Shown one piece after another: positions 13,383 through 14,289 of a DNA stretch of 14,289 nt. Each line of letters opens with the position of its first letter. The first letter of the stretch is position 1. The position numbers and the translations under genes were made by a program. Under the pieces are notes generated by a model, which had not been told where the DNA came from, did not search any database, and saw only the letters and a program-made list of their open reading frames with translations. This DNA comes from an uncultured Opitutaceae bacterium (lineage in GTDB: Bacteria; Verrucomicrobiota; Verrucomicrobiia; Opitutales; Opitutaceae): the NCBI GenBank assembly GCA_937958045.1, contig CALFXL010000032.1, positions 1 through 14,289 of the forward strand, written 5' to 3'.

Positions 13383-14147
13383 TCAGCATTTTTCGCGGGA
13401 AAAATAATCCGTCGGAGCGACGCCTGTCGCGCGGCTAAACTCGTGATTAAAATGCGCTTGATCGTAGTAACCGGCGGTGTGTGCCGCGGTGGTCAGCGAT
13501 TTGCCGCTGCGAATGAGCTGCGCGGCGCGGTTCAGGCGGAGCAATGAAAGAAAGCGTTTGGGCGCTGCGCCGACCTGCCGACGAAAACGACGATCGAGGG
13601 CGCTCTGACTCAAGCCGATGTGACGCACCAGATCGCTCACGCGAGCGGCGGGCGACGCATGCTCAATCCAGTCGATCGCCGCTTGCACCAACGGATCGGG
13701 CTCGTGTGCCGCGAGACGAGCGGTGAGAAAACGTTCGAGGATTTGGATGCGCTGCGCGTGATTCGCGGCGCAAACGAGACGTTCGAGGATTTCCGAAATC
13801 TGACTGGAGCCGCCGAGCACATCGCCGAGATCCGTGTTGTTATTCCACAACGCATCGAGGGCTTCACGTGTGATTGCGGAAGCACCGAGCGGCGTGAAAT
13901 GAACGATCAACATGGTGTTGTCATGACTATGGTGATGCTGCCGGACGTGATCGGTTAAACCGGATAGAATCGCACGCGACGACAGACGACGACCCGCGAG
14001 CAGGCATTCACCGCTGAGGCGAAACGCGGCGGTCAAGCCAAGTTCAGGGAGATGCCAATCGTCCCGCGCTTCAGACGATTCGACGATTAAAAACCGTCTC
14101 ACCACAGCCTGAAGGGAAGGAGATGGTTTTGAGGAGTGAACCTTCAT
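13383..14147 (-). CDS. AraC-family transcriptional regulator
   Basis: A 254-residue regulator with a C-terminal AraC DNA-binding domain of two helix-turn-helix units: ARVSDLVRHIGLSQSALDRRFRR (168-190) and KSLTTAAHTAGYYDQAHFNHEF (216-237), followed by the typical GVAPTDYF. The N-terminal 150 residues match the sensor layout of regulators carrying a DUF6597-like domain (LVIVHFTPLGAS-type strand, WHLPELGLTAAFRL), so the ligand is unknown. A His-rich patch, HVRQHHHSH at 67-75, is unusual and might bind metal. It precedes the YCII gene on the same strand, which is its most likely target. No Shine-Dalgarno is present before the ATG at 14147. Confidence 0.9.
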   Translation of the reverse strand: MKVHSSKPSPSLQAVVRRFLIVESSEARDDWHLPELGLTAAFRLSGECLLAGRRLSSRAILSGLTDHVRQHHHSHDNTMLIVHFTPLGASAITREALDALWNNNTDLGDVLGGSSQISEILERLVCAANHAQRIQILERFLTARLAAHEPDPLVQAAIDWIEHASPAARVSDLVRHIGLSQSALDRRFRRQVGAAPKRFLSLLRLNRAAQLIRSGKSLTTAAHTAGYYDQAHFNHEFSRATGVAPTDYFSREKC

Positions 14148-14195
14148 GTTGGTCCGCCGCCGCGGTTGATCATTGCTTTGGGCGCGTCGAAATTA

Positions 14196-14211
14196 TGGCT
14201 CCTTCGAGCCA
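14196..14211. repeat. Short perfect hairpin upstream of the AraC-type gene
   Basis: TGGCTC (14196-14201) pairs with GAGCCA (14206-14211) around CTTC. It lies between the tRNA-Asn end and the regulator. On the minus strand it is followed at once by TAATTT, giving a CATAAT -10-like element overlapping its edge. It could end tRNA transcription weakly, act as an operator, or do nothing. Confidence 0.35.
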
Positions 14212-14229
14212 GAGCAAAGTTCGTACCCC

Positions 14230-14237
14230 AAAAAAAA
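14230..14237 (-). terminator. T8 run immediately after tRNA-Asn (possible transcription stop)
   Basis: On the minus strand eight consecutive T follow the encoded CCA directly. The stable T-arm and acceptor stem preceding the T-run could together work as an intrinsic terminator. There is no separate GC-rich hairpin before it. Confidence 0.35.

Positions 14238-14289
<52 letters not shown>

Overview
The window reads as ordinary chromosome from a GC-rich Gram-negative bacterium. I lean towards Verrucomicrobiota, class Opitutia. The reasons are circumstantial: a GldA/GldF/GldG-like ABC operon ending in a DUF4340 gene, nearly complete absence of Shine-Dalgarno sequences, a rodA-rng pair, and a segment in the von Willebrand A (VWA) protein that resembles the pre-plug motif I associate with Opitutaceae TonB-dependent receptors. 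No marker gene settles the assignment.

Layout. (1) 1-2665, minus strand: rodA (elongasome glycosyltransferase) followed by an RNase E/G family gene that runs off the left edge. (2) 2823-4727, plus strand: a large secreted protein with two cadherin/Ig-like repeats, a VWA domain and a C-terminal beta domain, closed by a clear intrinsic terminator. (3) 4977-9545, plus strand: a tight four-gene operon encoding an ABC-2 ATPase, an ABC-2 permease, a GldG-like membrane-anchored auxiliary protein and a DUF4340 protein. (4) 9788-10099: a small Gly/Ser-rich putative lipoprotein. (5) 10189-12825: a LysR-type regulator divergent from ilvD (dihydroxy-acid dehydratase, branched-chain amino acid synthesis). 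A perfect 8-bp inverted repeat spans the lysR start codon and the putative ilvD -35. (6) 12873-14147, minus strand: an AraC-type regulator followed by a small exported YCII-like protein. (7) 14238 to the right edge, minus strand: the 3' part of a tRNA-Asn(GTT) gene with encoded CCA.

How the genes relate. The four-gene operon almost certainly makes one membrane complex: ATPase and permease form the ABC core, and the GldG-like and DUF4340 proteins present large periplasmic domains. Its substrate is unknown outside gliding bacteria. The LysR/ilvD and AraC/YCII arrangements are regulator-target pairs by position. I see no CRISPR, insertion sequence, prophage, toxin-antitoxin or recognisable defence system. 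The least understood items are the Asn-substituted VWA secreted protein, the ABC/GldG/DUF4340 complex, the exported YCII protein and the low-complexity lipoprotein. I found no convincing evidence for an entirely new system.
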